From: an uncultured Siphonobacter sp.
Lineage (GTDB): Bacteria > Bacteroidota > Bacteroidia > Cytophagales > Spirosomataceae
Assembly: GCA_913775095.1 (NCBI GenBank)
Contig: CAJYIW010000007.1
Span: 76,590-140,589 of the forward strand
Length of the DNA: 64,000 nucleotides
Direction of reading: 5' to 3'
Below the pieces are notes generated by a model, which saw only the letters and a program-made list of their open reading frames with translations, made no database searches and had not been told where the DNA came from. Each line of letters opens with the position of its first letter. The stretch's first letter is position 1. Below are positions 45,038-53,564 of this stretch, piece by piece. Made by a program: the position numbers and the translations under genes.

Positions 45038-45583
45038 ATGGCACTTGTTATTTTAGGTCATCCGCATTCGGAAACTTCCCTGGCGAACAAAACCATTATT
45101 GAAGTCCTGCAAAAAAGTGAAATGGCTATAGAAGTAAGGGATCTACAGCAACTGTATCCCCATTACCAGATTGATTCTAAAGCCGAGCAGGAAGCTTTGC
45201 TGCGGCATCAAACGATTGTGTTTCAATATCCCGTGTACTGGTACAATATGCCAGCCATTCTCAAGCACTGGTTTGATGTAGTATTTGAATATCAGTTTGC
45301 GTACGGTTCGCAGGGCGACAAGCTGCGTGGGAAAAATTTTATTCCCAGTTTCACCGTTGGCGGTCCCGAAAGCGAATACCACACGAAAGGGGAGCACCAT
45401 TTTCGGGTGTATGATTTCTGGAAAAACCTGGAGCAAACGGCTTATTACGCCCAGATGAATTACGTAGAACCGGTTTATTTCCACGGAACTTCGCCGCATG
45501 CGGGTTTGACCGAACAGGAGGTAAAGGATAAAGCCAAGCATCACGCAGGACGGTTACTGCATAGACTTCGGGAATTGGAGTAG
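45038..45583 (+). CDS. NAD(P)H-dependent oxidoreductase (flavodoxin-like fold)
   Basis: A 181-aa flavoprotein of the KefF/MdaB/NQO type. LVILGHPHSETSLANKTIIEVL is the FMN/FAD phosphate-binding segment. VFQYPVYWYNMPAILKHWFDVVFEYQFAYG is the conserved flavin-contact region, and SFTVGGPESEYHTKG and the YYAQMNYVEPVYFHG stretch follow. These enzymes reduce quinones or electrophiles by two electrons. It is paired with the divergent HxlR gene, which suggests induction by quinone or electrophile stress (inference). Confidence 0.92.
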   Translation: MALVILGHPHSETSLANKTIIEVLQKSEMAIEVRDLQQLYPHYQIDSKAEQEALLRHQTIVFQYPVYWYNMPAILKHWFDVVFEYQFAYGSQGDKLRGKNFIPSFTVGGPESEYHTKGEHHFRVYDFWKNLEQTAYYAQMNYVEPVYFHGTSPHAGLTEQEVKDKAKHHAGRLLHRLRELE

Positions 45584-45723
45584 CTCATACAAAAGAAAAG
45601 AGTTCAATGTTTTGTTGATTAATTAAATTTTTTATTGAATTAATCATATATTTAGATAAGGTACGCTAACGATACTTGATTGAGAATTGGAAGCTACGCC
45701 CTATGAACTCTAAAACCCTATGT

Positions 45724-46683
45724 ATGAAAAATCTCTCTACCCGCCGGGACTGGATTAAAAAATCGGCTTTGTTTGGTTCAGCCGTCATCGTTGGTCAAAA
45801 CCGGGAAGTAATACCAACGTTTACGGCAGCTCCCAAAGTAACTCGTCGCTTACCCATCAGCGTTTCGACGTATTCGTACTGGCACTTCCAGGAGCAGAAA
45901 TACCCCATTGAAAAAGTAATCGAAGATGCGGCCGTCATTGGATTTGATGGCGTGGAAATCCTCCACCGTCAGATGGCCGATGAGTCCATAGCCTATCAGA
46001 ACAAACTCAAACGCATGGCTTTTGACCGGGGCTTATCTCTACCCTTATTATCCATTCACCAGAGCTTCGTAGATCCCGATCCGGCGAAGCGTAAAAAGGA
46101 CATGGAGCATACCGAAAAGTGTATCAACATCGCCGTGCAAATGGGCATTCCCTGCGTGCGAATGAACACGGGCAGCTGGCGAACGGTCAAACGCGATGCG
46201 GCTTATTACAAAGATGGGATAGAGCCGCCCCTCAAAGGCTTTACCGATCAGGACGCGATTAACTGGTGTATTGAAGGGATGCAGGAATGCCTGAAAATCG
46301 CCGAAAAAGCGGGAGTAATCCTGGCCATCGAGAACCACTGGGGCTTGTCTTCCAACATTGATCACTTACTGGCGATTTACAAACCGCTGGCTGCTTCCCC
46401 CGCCATGGGCATGAACGTCGATACGGGAAACTTTGTGGGCGAACCCTACAGTCAACTTGAACGTATTGCTCCCTACGCGACGATTGTACAGGCGAAAACG
46501 TATTACGGCGGCGGCCATTACTACGATAAAGACCTGGATTACAACCGCATTGGAAAAATCCTTCAAAAAGCGAATTTCAATGGGTATGTCTCGCTGGAAA
46601 TGGAAGGAAAGGAAGATCCCCGGACTGCGGTACCGAAGAGTCTGGCGGTGTTGAGAAAGGCTTTTACGTATGCCGAATCGTAG
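45724..46683 (+). CDS. Tat-exported sugar phosphate isomerase/epimerase-like TIM barrel
   Basis: A 319-aa protein. The N-terminus STRRDWIKKSALFG is a twin-arginine signal. The barrel shows LPISVSTYSYWHF, GFDGVEILHRQM, NTGSWR, ILAIENHWGLSS, GMNVDTGNFVGEP and YVSLEMEGKED, giving the Glu, Asp, His and Glu residues typical of the IolE/xylose isomerase-like superfamily. Such exported members often act in 3-keto-glycoside metabolism; the substrate here is not shown. The start at 45724 directly precedes the Tat motif; a Met at 45703 is an alternative. Confidence 0.85.
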   Translation: MKNLSTRRDWIKKSALFGSAVIVGQNREVIPTFTAAPKVTRRLPISVSTYSYWHFQEQKYPIEKVIEDAAVIGFDGVEILHRQMADESIAYQNKLKRMAFDRGLSLPLLSIHQSFVDPDPAKRKKDMEHTEKCINIAVQMGIPCVRMNTGSWRTVKRDAAYYKDGIEPPLKGFTDQDAINWCIEGMQECLKIAEKAGVILAIENHWGLSSNIDHLLAIYKPLAASPAMGMNVDTGNFVGEPYSQLERIAPYATIVQAKTYYGGGHYYDKDLDYNRIGKILQKANFNGYVSLEMEGKEDPRTAVPKSLAVLRKAFTYAES

Positions 46684-46838
46684 GCAGTCGTTACCCCTAT
46701 GAAGCATAACCCTCGTACGGGTAACGACGCATTATTTCTTAACCGCTCCGAATGAAAACACCGCTCGTCCGCAATTCATGTTGTGGATGCTTGAGAAAAG
46801 CGTCTGCGACGCTTCGCTGGTTAATATAACACAATCAA

Positions 46839-46888
46839 AAACCCGTATTCGTTACCTCTTCACTATTTTAAACAAAAACTCCAGCCGC
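46839..46888. repeat. 50-bp direct repeat, outer copy of the esterase 3' end
   Basis: Matches 47011-47060 with two mismatches in 50. The second copy contains the last 12 codons (with stop) of the carboxylesterase gene, so this copy is a displaced duplicate of that gene end. Confidence 0.85.
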
Positions 46889-46889
46889 C

Positions 46890-47006
46890 TACGCTATTCT
46901 GGATTTGCAATCCAGAATAGCGTCTGTTACGGATCTGTGATTCGTAGGTAGGGATTATGAATCTCCAACAGATCGCTTTCGGATTGCAAATCCGAAAGAG
47001 CAGAGA
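46890..47006. repeat. 115-bp hairpin element, copy A
   Basis: Holds four small inverted repeats: ATTCTGGATT-TGC-AATCCAGAAT, TACGGATC-TGT-GATTCGTA, a GGGATTAT-AATCTCC stem and CTTTCGGATT-GCA-AATCCGAAAG. Copies B and C lie at the other end of the esterase gene. It sits exactly between the two 50-bp direct repeats. No reading frame. Confidence 0.85.
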
Positions 47007-47023
47007 GCAGAAACCCGTATTCA

Positions 47024-48544
47024 TTACCTTTTCACTATTTTAAACAAAAACTCCAGCCGCTCCGCATCGGGTAACGCTTCGGCTTTCACTTCACTACCCA
47101 GATTGATGATTTTCTTAGCCTGAGTCGTGTATAAGGGCCAGTTAGGCACATTTTTGCCATTGGGGTCTCCCGTCGTAATAAAATTCAGCCAATAGGTAGA
47201 CATAATCCGGGCCAAATCGCGGTCTGCCGCCTGCCACGGGCGGTGCAGAAAAGCAAGGTTATCGTAGGCGTAAGCGACTTCACCGGTGTGAAAGGCTCCG
47301 TACCTGGCGTATTCGCCCGTTCCGGGTACTTTTCTGGTAAAGCGATACACATAAACCGGCTTATTCTGCTGACTCTGAACATTCGCCCAGGCATAATTCT
47401 GTACGCCGAAAATCAGATCACGGGCCAAATCATATTGCGATCGGGTGGCCTCTGCTTCATTTCTGGCGGGGTAATGCCTGAGAAAAGCCCCAGCCTCCGA
47501 GCCGTATTGCTGACGCAACTGCTGCTGGTACTCTTCCGCTTTTTTCAGGGGACTTCGCAACAAACCTTCTTCTTCATTCCAGCCCGTTAGTAAGGTAACC
47601 GGATTTTGCTGATGAGTCGAGAAGATCTGGTAAATGGGTTCGGGCAGGATGTATCCATCCAGAATGGGGCCGCGTAGTCCTAAATCGGTTTTCAGAAGGG
47701 CTTCAGCGGGTTTCCGGCGTAACTCTTCCAGCGAGGCGGCTTCGAGGGTATGCATGAATCTGATGCCTGCTTCTTCCGCCTGAGCTAAACCCGGATGAGC
47801 GGAGGTAAAGTTGGCCCCACTTTCGGCGATCGCCTGCTGAAACAAACCTTTCGCCTGCGGACTGGCCACGAGGCAGTTGACACTCATGGCTCCCGCCGAT
47901 TGTCCCGCAATGGTAACCCGGCCGGGATCGCCGCCAAAGTTCCGGATGTTCTTCTGAACCCATTGCAGAGCCGCGATCTGATCCATCAGCCCGTAATTCC
48001 CGGAAGCATTGTGGCCCGATTCCTGCGTGAGCTCGGGGTGAGCGAAGAAACCGAAGGTACCTACCCGATAATTGATGCTGACAAAAACGATGCCCTTTCT
48101 GGCCATCGCTTCGCCATCGTAAATGGAAACGGCACTGCCGCCGCTCATAAAGCCGCCGCCGTAAATCCAGACCAGAACCGGCCGTTTTTCCTGAGCCGAC
48201 TTGGCCCCCGTCCAGACGTTCAGATACAGACAGTCTTCACGGATGGGTTGTTTGGGAATCAGAAATTCCTGGCTCCACATACTGAACGGGGCCGGAGAGG
48301 CCTGCATGGGGCTGGGGCCAAACTGCGTACAGGTCCGGGTGCCTTTCCAGGGTTTGACCGCCTGCGGAGCTTTCCAGCGTAAGGTGCCCACGGGTGGGGC
48401 CGCAAAAGGAATGCCTTTATACGTGCGAATGTTCCCCGAGGTGCTTCCGGATATCAAGCCGCCCTCCACCCGAACAGGAGCCGGGCCTTTGAAGGAACTT
48501 AAGCTGATGAGCAGCAGGCAGTAAAAAAACAGGCTTTTTTTCAT
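47024..48544 (-). CDS. Secreted type-B carboxylesterase family protein
   Basis: A 506-aa exported alpha/beta hydrolase with signal peptide (MKKSLFFYCLLLISLSSFKG). Landmarks are YKGIPFAAPPVGTLRWKAP, EDCLYLNVWTG, the oxyanion-hole WIYGGGFMSGGS and the nucleophile elbow GQSAG at 214-218 (Ser216). GWNEEEGLL and FHTGEVAYAYDN near 400 supply the acid/His region. Such esterases cleave carboxylic esters; the substrate is unknown. Its 3' end is duplicated just downstream around repeat element A, and two further copies of that element lie just upstream of the start. Confidence 0.92.
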   Translation of the reverse strand: MKKSLFFYCLLLISLSSFKGPAPVRVEGGLISGSTSGNIRTYKGIPFAAPPVGTLRWKAPQAVKPWKGTRTCTQFGPSPMQASPAPFSMWSQEFLIPKQPIREDCLYLNVWTGAKSAQEKRPVLVWIYGGGFMSGGSAVSIYDGEAMARKGIVFVSINYRVGTFGFFAHPELTQESGHNASGNYGLMDQIAALQWVQKNIRNFGGDPGRVTIAGQSAGAMSVNCLVASPQAKGLFQQAIAESGANFTSAHPGLAQAEEAGIRFMHTLEAASLEELRRKPAEALLKTDLGLRGPILDGYILPEPIYQIFSTHQQNPVTLLTGWNEEEGLLRSPLKKAEEYQQQLRQQYGSEAGAFLRHYPARNEAEATRSQYDLARDLIFGVQNYAWANVQSQQNKPVYVYRFTRKVPGTGEYARYGAFHTGEVAYAYDNLAFLHRPWQAADRDLARIMSTYWLNFITTGDPNGKNVPNWPLYTTQAKKIINLGSEVKAEALPDAERLEFLFKIVKR

Positions 48545-48569
48545 AAGTATAGAGGAAGTTAATCTAATC

Positions 48570-48684
48570 TACGCTGTTCTGAATTTGTGATCCAGCACCA
48601 GTCTGTCACGGATCTGTGATCCATAGGTGGGGATTATAAATCTCCAACAGATCGCTTTCGGATGGCAAATCCGAAAGAGCAGAG
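48570..48684. repeat. 115-bp hairpin element, copy B
   Basis: Same element as copy A, 25 bp upstream of the esterase start codon. Its first arm pair is degraded (GTTCTGAATT and AATCCAG-like), the other stems are recognisable. Confidence 0.85.
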
Positions 48685-48698
48685 GTATAATGAATAAC

Positions 48699-48813
48699 TA
48701 CGCGGTTCTGGATTTGCAATCAAGAACCAGTCTGTTACGGATCTGTGATCTGTAGGTGGGGATTATAAATCTCCAGCAGATCGCTTTCGGATGGCAAATC
48801 CGAAAGAGCAGAG
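48699..48813. repeat. 115-bp hairpin element, copy C
   Basis: Direct repeat of copy B, offset by 129 bp, with the first stem again partly decayed (GGTTCTGGATT/AATCAAGAACC). B and C differ at scattered bases over most of their length. Confidence 0.85.
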
Positions 48814-48858
48814 TTACTTCGAAATAAAAGAAATGGAAGGGTAAGGTAGGAAAGAAAA

Positions 48859-48890
48859 AAGAGCTAAACAACCGAAGTTATTTAGCTCTT
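48859..48890 (-). terminator. Terminator of tRNA-Glu
   Basis: AAGAGCTAAA/TTTAGCTCTT stem with a 12-nt loop; on the minus strand a T6 run follows. It lies immediately downstream of the tRNA. Confidence 0.75.
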
Positions 48891-48895
48891 GCCAG

Positions 48896-48967
48896 TAGTC
48901 CGTACGGGAATCGAACCCGTGTTTTATCCGTGAAAGGGATACGTCCTAACCCCTAGACGAACGGACC
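48896..48967 (-). tRNA. tRNA-Glu (anticodon TTC)
   Basis: On the minus strand the acceptor GGTCCGT pairs with ACGGACT, the D arm reads GTCTAGGGGTTAGGAC, the anticodon stem TATCC/GGATA holds loop CTTTCAC (anticodon TTC), and the T arm is ACGGGTTCGATTCCCGT. CCA is not encoded. The first acceptor pair is G-U. A terminator follows. Confidence 0.95.
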
Positions 48968-49183
48968 ATTTTATGTCGTTAAGCGGCGATTTTGTTGTCG
49001 TTTCGTTTAACGTGGTGCAAATATAGGGGTTTTTAAAACGCGAACGCAAGCGTTGGGCTGAAAAAAGATGATATTCTTTTAAAGTTTATTCGAATTATGG
49101 GTTTTGTCTAAGAAAAGGAGCATGAAAACCGCCTTCGAATCAAAAAAGGGAGAAGCGGGTATTTCACGCCTCTCCCCGGGAAA

Positions 49184-50017
49184 TTATTTGATTTGGTAAG
49201 CCGCTACCGTGTTTCCATTGAACGTCGGAACGTAGATCACTCGCTTACTTTTATCAAAGCTAATGTCCGCACAGTTCTTTTGGTCAGGACGAGTATCCAG
49301 TAGTTGTTCCAGCTTCCCATCGGCGGCATGCCAGTAGTGTAAAACGCCTTCCCAGCGGGAAAGCAGGAAGTTTTTCCCATCGGGCTCGATGCCGTCGCCG
49401 GAAGGCATTCCTCCGGCCAGTTTTTTCAGAGACTTATCGGGATTCACTTCAAAGAAATCGCCACCGCCCGCGGAAATGATGTACATTTTATTACCAACAA
49501 ATTTGATGCCGTTCGGACGCTTCAGTTCGGGACTTTCCAGAAACACCGAAACGTTTTTTCCCTTGATGACATACACCCGATCCGACCCGGAGTCGGTTAC
49601 GTAAACTTCTCCGTTCGGAGCTACGTCGATGTCATTCAGATTGACAGCACCCGCAGGAGCCAGTCTCTCTTTGATTTGCCCGGTTCGTACGTCGATGACG
49701 GCCACTTCGGTGATATCAGCCACGTATAATTTCCCTTTCGAAATGCCCATGCCTTTGGGAGCGTTCAGTCCGTCGGCCCATTTCAGGGTTTGCACAACGC
49801 CGTTCGCGGCTAAGGTGGAAATAAAACCCTTTCCGTCGGCTTCCCAGGGTTTACCGTCAATGTTGCTGACGTAAATGGAATTGGTTTTGGCGTCAACCAG
49901 AACGGATTCAGGCGTGCGAAGCTGATCACTTTCGGTTTCCCAAAGCTTTTCGAGTCGTGTTTGTGCCGAGCTGGAAAAGGCAAGCAATAAGCAGCTCGCG
50001 GCGAATAGGTTTCTCAT
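49184..50017 (-). CDS. Secreted SMP-30/gluconolactonase-like beta-propeller protein
   Basis: A 277-aa exported protein with signal peptide ending SSSAQ. The mature part is a six-bladed propeller of the SMP-30/gluconolactonase type, with repeating N-x-I-Y-V-S and G-K-L-Y-V-A-D blades, for example TPESVLVDAKTNSIYVSNIDG, LNDIDVAPNGEVYVTDSGSDRVYVI, RPNGIKFVGNKMYII and ADISFDKSKRVIYVPTFNG. Acidic metal ligands such as Glu in TPESV and Asn/Asp in LNDID are plausible. Activity as a lactonase is not proven. It neighbours an MFS transporter and sugar oxidoreductases. Confidence 0.75.
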   Translation of the reverse strand: MRNLFAASCLLLAFSSSAQTRLEKLWETESDQLRTPESVLVDAKTNSIYVSNIDGKPWEADGKGFISTLAANGVVQTLKWADGLNAPKGMGISKGKLYVADITEVAVIDVRTGQIKERLAPAGAVNLNDIDVAPNGEVYVTDSGSDRVYVIKGKNVSVFLESPELKRPNGIKFVGNKMYIISAGGGDFFEVNPDKSLKKLAGGMPSGDGIEPDGKNFLLSRWEGVLHYWHAADGKLEQLLDTRPDQKNCADISFDKSKRVIYVPTFNGNTVAAYQIK

Positions 50018-50045
50018 GAGTCTACGAATGAATTAGGGTTGAAAA

Positions 50046-50081
50046 AGAAAGGCTGGAAAAGTTTCCTTCACCAGCCTTTCT
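50046..50081 (-). terminator. Terminator of the MFS gene
   Basis: AGAAAGGCTGG/CCAGCCTTTCT stem with a 14-nt loop, followed on the minus strand by a T-rich run, 23 bp after the MFS stop. Confidence 0.75.
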
Positions 50082-50104
50082 ACAAATATACAAATCCGTT
50101 AAAA

Positions 50105-51364
50105 TTAAAGTTGAGGCTGTTCCGCAACCAGAGTTTCGTCCTGGTGGTGATCCGGTTTTTTGTTACGCATCATAAACCAGAGTACACCGAAAGCGATAAT
50201 CAGAATGGCAGGGAAGATGGCCATGTTGTCCAGTACTTCCTGACCAGCGGCCAGGTCCATCGCGTCGCCCGTAAGGCCACGAGCAGCAGCGTTGCGTTTC
50301 TCATCGTCAATCCATCCACCGATGATCGGCTGGAAAATGGAAGTAGAGAACATGCCCATTCCACCCATGATGGACAGACCAAAGGCTCCTGACTTGGGAA
50401 TGTATTCAGCAACGAAGCCAATCATGGTCGGCCAGAAGTAACAAACGCCAATGGCGAAAATAACGGCCGAAACGTACACCATAGCTCCGGTCGACTGGCT
50501 CATTAAGACAATACCAATGGTCGTAATCAGGGCAGAAGTCCACAGGACGCCGGTAGGGTTCAGGTTATGTACCAGCGGACCAGCGAAGTAACGACCCACG
50601 GCCATTAGACCCGTTACCAGAGCCAGAATCAACAGCGGACTGGCACCTGCTTTACCCAGAATAGGTTCTACCCACTGCGTGGTTCCGAATTCGGAAATCG
50701 AAGTCAGAGCCATGCAAAGCAGCATGAAAATGTAAAGTGGGCTCATCATGGCCTTGAGGTTGGTCACGTTCGACACGCCTTCTTCCGCCTTTGTTTCGGG
50801 GAAAGCCTGTCCAGCGAACATCACAATGTAAATAGCGAGCGGAATCATGATCACGCCCATCTGCATTTGCCAGCCTAAACCAGCTTCGGTCATGAATTTC
50901 GAAACCAGACTACCAATCACAATACCGCCGGGGAACCACATGTGCAGACGGTTCAGCATCTGCGTTTTCAGCTTGCCTTCGTACATGTCAGCCACCAGCG
51001 GGTTACAGGCGGCTTCCACCGTACCGTTACCTAAGCCAACGAAGAAAGTAGAAAGTAATAAAGTCCAGAAACCGTCCGCGAAAATGGTGGAGACGATCCC
51101 GATCAGGTGAGTTACGAACGCTACCCAGATGATTTTGCGGGGTCCAATGATGTTATAAAGCGGTCCGCCAAAAATCATGGCGATGGGGAAACCCAGAAAG
51201 GCCATTTGGTTGACATACCCGAGTTCTTTGGAAGTAAGGTTAAATTCAGTACCTAACTGGGTAAGGACACCCGCCCGAATGGCGAAAATCATGGCGGTGG
51301 TAATAATCCCAAAACAGCTTGCAACTAATAAGCGGCTCCGGTTAATGGATTGGGTCATAGCCAT
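50105..51364 (-). CDS. MFS transporter
   Basis: A 419-aa protein with 12 predicted helices. The N-terminal half has FGIITTAMIFAIRAGVLTQLGTEFNL, GGPLYNIIGPRKIIWVAF (motif A variant) and GLGNGTVEAACNPLVADMY, the latter typical of the sugar/nucleoside FHS-like porters. It is on the minus strand next to the SMP-30-like gene and opposite to the sugar oxidoreductases, so it may import the sugar used by that cluster; the direction and ligand are inference. Two Mets (51364 and 51358) can start it. Confidence 0.85.
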   Translation of the reverse strand: MAMTQSINRSRLLVASCFGIITTAMIFAIRAGVLTQLGTEFNLTSKELGYVNQMAFLGFPIAMIFGGPLYNIIGPRKIIWVAFVTHLIGIVSTIFADGFWTLLLSTFFVGLGNGTVEAACNPLVADMYEGKLKTQMLNRLHMWFPGGIVIGSLVSKFMTEAGLGWQMQMGVIMIPLAIYIVMFAGQAFPETKAEEGVSNVTNLKAMMSPLYIFMLLCMALTSISEFGTTQWVEPILGKAGASPLLILALVTGLMAVGRYFAGPLVHNLNPTGVLWTSALITTIGIVLMSQSTGAMVYVSAVIFAIGVCYFWPTMIGFVAEYIPKSGAFGLSIMGGMGMFSTSIFQPIIGGWIDDEKRNAAARGLTGDAMDLAAGQEVLDNMAIFPAILIIAFGVLWFMMRNKKPDHHQDETLVAEQPQL

Positions 51365-51763
51365 TGAGGTTTAGGAATAGGGTTTACAGTAGTTATAATG
51401 ATTGAATCAGCGTAAAGAACGCCCGGAGAGTTATTGAATTTTTCGGCTAAAAAACGAAAAGATATGCATTTTAGCTAGAATTTATGGGGTTTATTCTTGA
51501 GGTAAAAAAGGCAGAATACCCTTACAATAAGTATCAGTTTCTCGGGTTTATGTCGATTCTTCATTTGAAATCTGCAATTTCTTCTCAAACTTTGGCAGTC
51601 TTGATTGACGCAGAGTAGAGGTTGTGTTTTGCTTAAATGCGTGATTTTCTGAACAATTACGGATAAATCAGGTCATTGAGAAAATAGAATCCAGGGCATG
51701 CCCCACTCGCTGGACTCATCTTTCCATTAAACATTCATTAGTCTTAAAAAAACACCTCTAACC
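51365..51763. other. 399-bp divergent regulatory region
   Basis: AT-rich spacer between the MFS gene and the first Gfo/Idh/MocA gene. No complete TTG/TAnnTTTG promoter, hairpin or gene was seen. Confidence 0.4.
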
Positions 51764-52918
51764 ATGGCCAGAAAACTCAGAATGGGAATGATTGGTGGAA
51801 GCCTGGAGGCTTTCATTGGCTCCGTTCACCGTCGGGGAGCCGCCTTAGATGGCGAAATTGAGCTGGTATGCGGAGCCTTCAGTTCTAACCCTGAAAAATC
51901 CAAAGCAACGGGCGAAGCCCTATATTTACCCGAGGACCGCGTGTACGGAAGTTTCGAAGAGATGATTCTGCGGGAGAAAGAACTTCCGGAAGGAGAACGC
52001 ATGGACTTTGTGTCGATCGTGACGCCTAATCACGTTCATTTTCCTCCCGCTAAAATGGCTCTGGAAAACGGTTTTCACGTCGTGCTCGACAAACCCATTA
52101 CGTTGAACCGGGCCGAGGCTGAAGAGCTGAAAGCCATTTGGGAGAAAACCAATCTGGTGTTTTGCCTGACGCATAATTACACGGCTTACCCCATGGTGAA
52201 AGAGGCCCGTCACCTGATCAAATCCGGGGCTATCGGAGAGATTCGTAAAGTCATCGTCGAATATCCGCAGGGCTGGCTGTATAAGGATGTGGAAAGTTCT
52301 GGCACCAACAAACAGGCCGGCTGGCGGACCGACCCTTCTAAAAGTGGAGCTGCCGGTGGGGTGGGTGACATCGGAACCCACGCTGAAAATCTGGCTGAAT
52401 ACATTACGGGTTTAAAAATTACGGAGTTACTCGCGGATCTGACCATCTTCGTGGAAGGTCGCCGTCTGGACGATGATGCCAATATGTTACTGCATTTTGA
52501 GAACGGAGCGAAGGGCATTCTGCATAACAGCCAGATTTGTAACGGCGAGGAAAATGACCTCAACATCCGGGTGTACGGGGAACTGGGCGGATTAAAGTGG
52601 CGACAAATGGATCCCAATACGCTGGTTTGGACGAATCAGGAGAAAGGATCGAGAATTATACGTACGGGAGTAAACGCGGAGTCACGGGCGGCCCAGGTGC
52701 ATACGCGTCAGCCGGCGGGTCACCCCGAAGGTTATGTGGAAACTTTCGCCAGTCTGTACCGGAACTTTGCTTTTGCCGTTCGGGCGAAAGAAGCGGGTCA
52801 GGAGCCTGATCCTGATTATGATTTTCCGGGTATTAAAGAAGGCATCCGCGGCATGGCATTCATTGATACAGCCCTCAAATCCAGCCACGACGGAGCCGTC
52901 TGGACGAAGTTTGAATAG
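51764..52918 (+). CDS. Gfo/Idh/MocA family oxidoreductase (first)
   Basis: A 384-aa NAD(P)-dependent sugar oxidoreductase. The nucleotide-binding start is GMIGGSLEAFIGSVHRRGAALDG, a slight departure from GxGxxG. VSIVTPNHVHFPPAKMALENGFHVVLDKPITL carries the family DKP (normally EKP) motif. GAAGGVGDIGTHAENLAEYITGLK is the conserved G-D-I-G-x-H catalytic region. These enzymes oxidise or reduce pyranosides, often at C3. It starts a plus-strand run with a second paralogue, a sugar isomerase and a DUF1080 protein. Confidence 0.9.
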   Translation: MARKLRMGMIGGSLEAFIGSVHRRGAALDGEIELVCGAFSSNPEKSKATGEALYLPEDRVYGSFEEMILREKELPEGERMDFVSIVTPNHVHFPPAKMALENGFHVVLDKPITLNRAEAEELKAIWEKTNLVFCLTHNYTAYPMVKEARHLIKSGAIGEIRKVIVEYPQGWLYKDVESSGTNKQAGWRTDPSKSGAAGGVGDIGTHAENLAEYITGLKITELLADLTIFVEGRRLDDDANMLLHFENGAKGILHNSQICNGEENDLNIRVYGELGGLKWRQMDPNTLVWTNQEKGSRIIRTGVNAESRAAQVHTRQPAGHPEGYVETFASLYRNFAFAVRAKEAGQEPDPDYDFPGIKEGIRGMAFIDTALKSSHDGAVWTKFE

Positions 52919-53019
52919 TTTGATAGCGTTAGATAAAGTTTGATTAATGATAGAAAAGGTTTGAAGAAGTTGGTAAACGTCTTCAAACCTTACTAATCTT
53001 GTAGGTTAACAAATTTTAG
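52919..53019. repeat. GTTTGA-word flank with a 12-bp stem before the four-helix gene
   Basis: GTTTGA-type words on the plus strand (AGTTTGAT, AAGTTTGATT, AGGTTTGAAG). A perfect stem AAGGTTTGAAGA/TCTTCAAACCTT occupies 52956-52967 and 52980-52991. The mirror-image TCAAAC words lie after the gene (53482-53560). Confidence 0.6.
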
Positions 53020-53481
53020 ATGCCAACTATCCATCGTTTTGAAGAATTGCTGGTCTGGAAAATAGCACGCGAATTGTGTCAGGAAATTTATTTATACACC
53101 AATCGTGGAGAATTTACCCATGACTATTCTTTAAAAAATCAGATACGTGCTTCAGCTGGTTCTGGAATGGATAATATTGCGGAAGGCTTTGAACGAGGGA
53201 GTCGAAAAGAATTTATTCAGTTTCTAACGATTGCGAAAGGTTCTGTTGGCGAAACCCGTTCACAACTCTATCGGGCACTAGACGCAAAATATGTAACGAC
53301 CCAAGAGTTTGAGTCAGCCCAGACTAAAGGTCTGAATCTGGCAAAAATGCTTTATTCATTCATTGAACATTTAAAGAAATCCGAAATGAACGGGATTCGA
53401 TATAAGGTTCAGGAAGAAAGCGTTTATTATGGAAATAACCAGCCTTTTAGTCAGGATGACCAGTTTTTTGCTGAAGAGTAA
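53020..53481 (+). CDS. Four-helix bundle protein (23S rRNA IVS-type)
   Basis: A 153-aa protein. FEELLVWKIARELCQEIYLYT, then IRASAGSGMDNIAEGFERGSRKEFIQFLTIAKGSVGETRSQLYRAL and LAKMLYSFIEHLKKSE, is the four-helix bundle family (once called S23), first found in intervening sequences of 23S rRNA genes. Function is unknown. Here it stands alone between two sugar oxidoreductase genes in lower-GC DNA, flanked by GTTTGA words on one side and TCAAAC words on the other, which suggests it moved in as a unit. Confidence 0.9.
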   Translation: MPTIHRFEELLVWKIARELCQEIYLYTNRGEFTHDYSLKNQIRASAGSGMDNIAEGFERGSRKEFIQFLTIAKGSVGETRSQLYRALDAKYVTTQEFESAQTKGLNLAKMLYSFIEHLKKSEMNGIRYKVQEESVYYGNNQPFSQDDQFFAEE

Positions 53482-53564
53482 ACTACTTCAAACTTTATCA
53501 AATCATCAAACACTCCAACTCTTAATCAAACATTCTTAAACCTTCTCAATATCTCATTTCACTG

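Larger units (their letters stand above)
46684..47023. other. 340-bp gene-free region with direct repeats and a mobile-type hairpin element
   Basis: Contains a short hairpin AAGCGTC-TGC-GACGCTT (46797-46813), a 50-bp direct repeat (46839-46888) copied from the esterase gene's 3' end, and repeat element copy A (46890-47006). No gene was recognised. Confidence 0.65.

Noticed and set aside
46890..47006. tRNA- or ncRNA-like gene in repeat copy A
   Set aside because: The stems do not form a cloverleaf or a known RNA family, and copies B and C show that it is a repeat.
52956..52991. Rho-independent terminator after the first Gfo/Idh/MocA gene
   Set aside because: The 12-bp stem has no following T run, so it is better treated as part of the flank of the four-helix gene.
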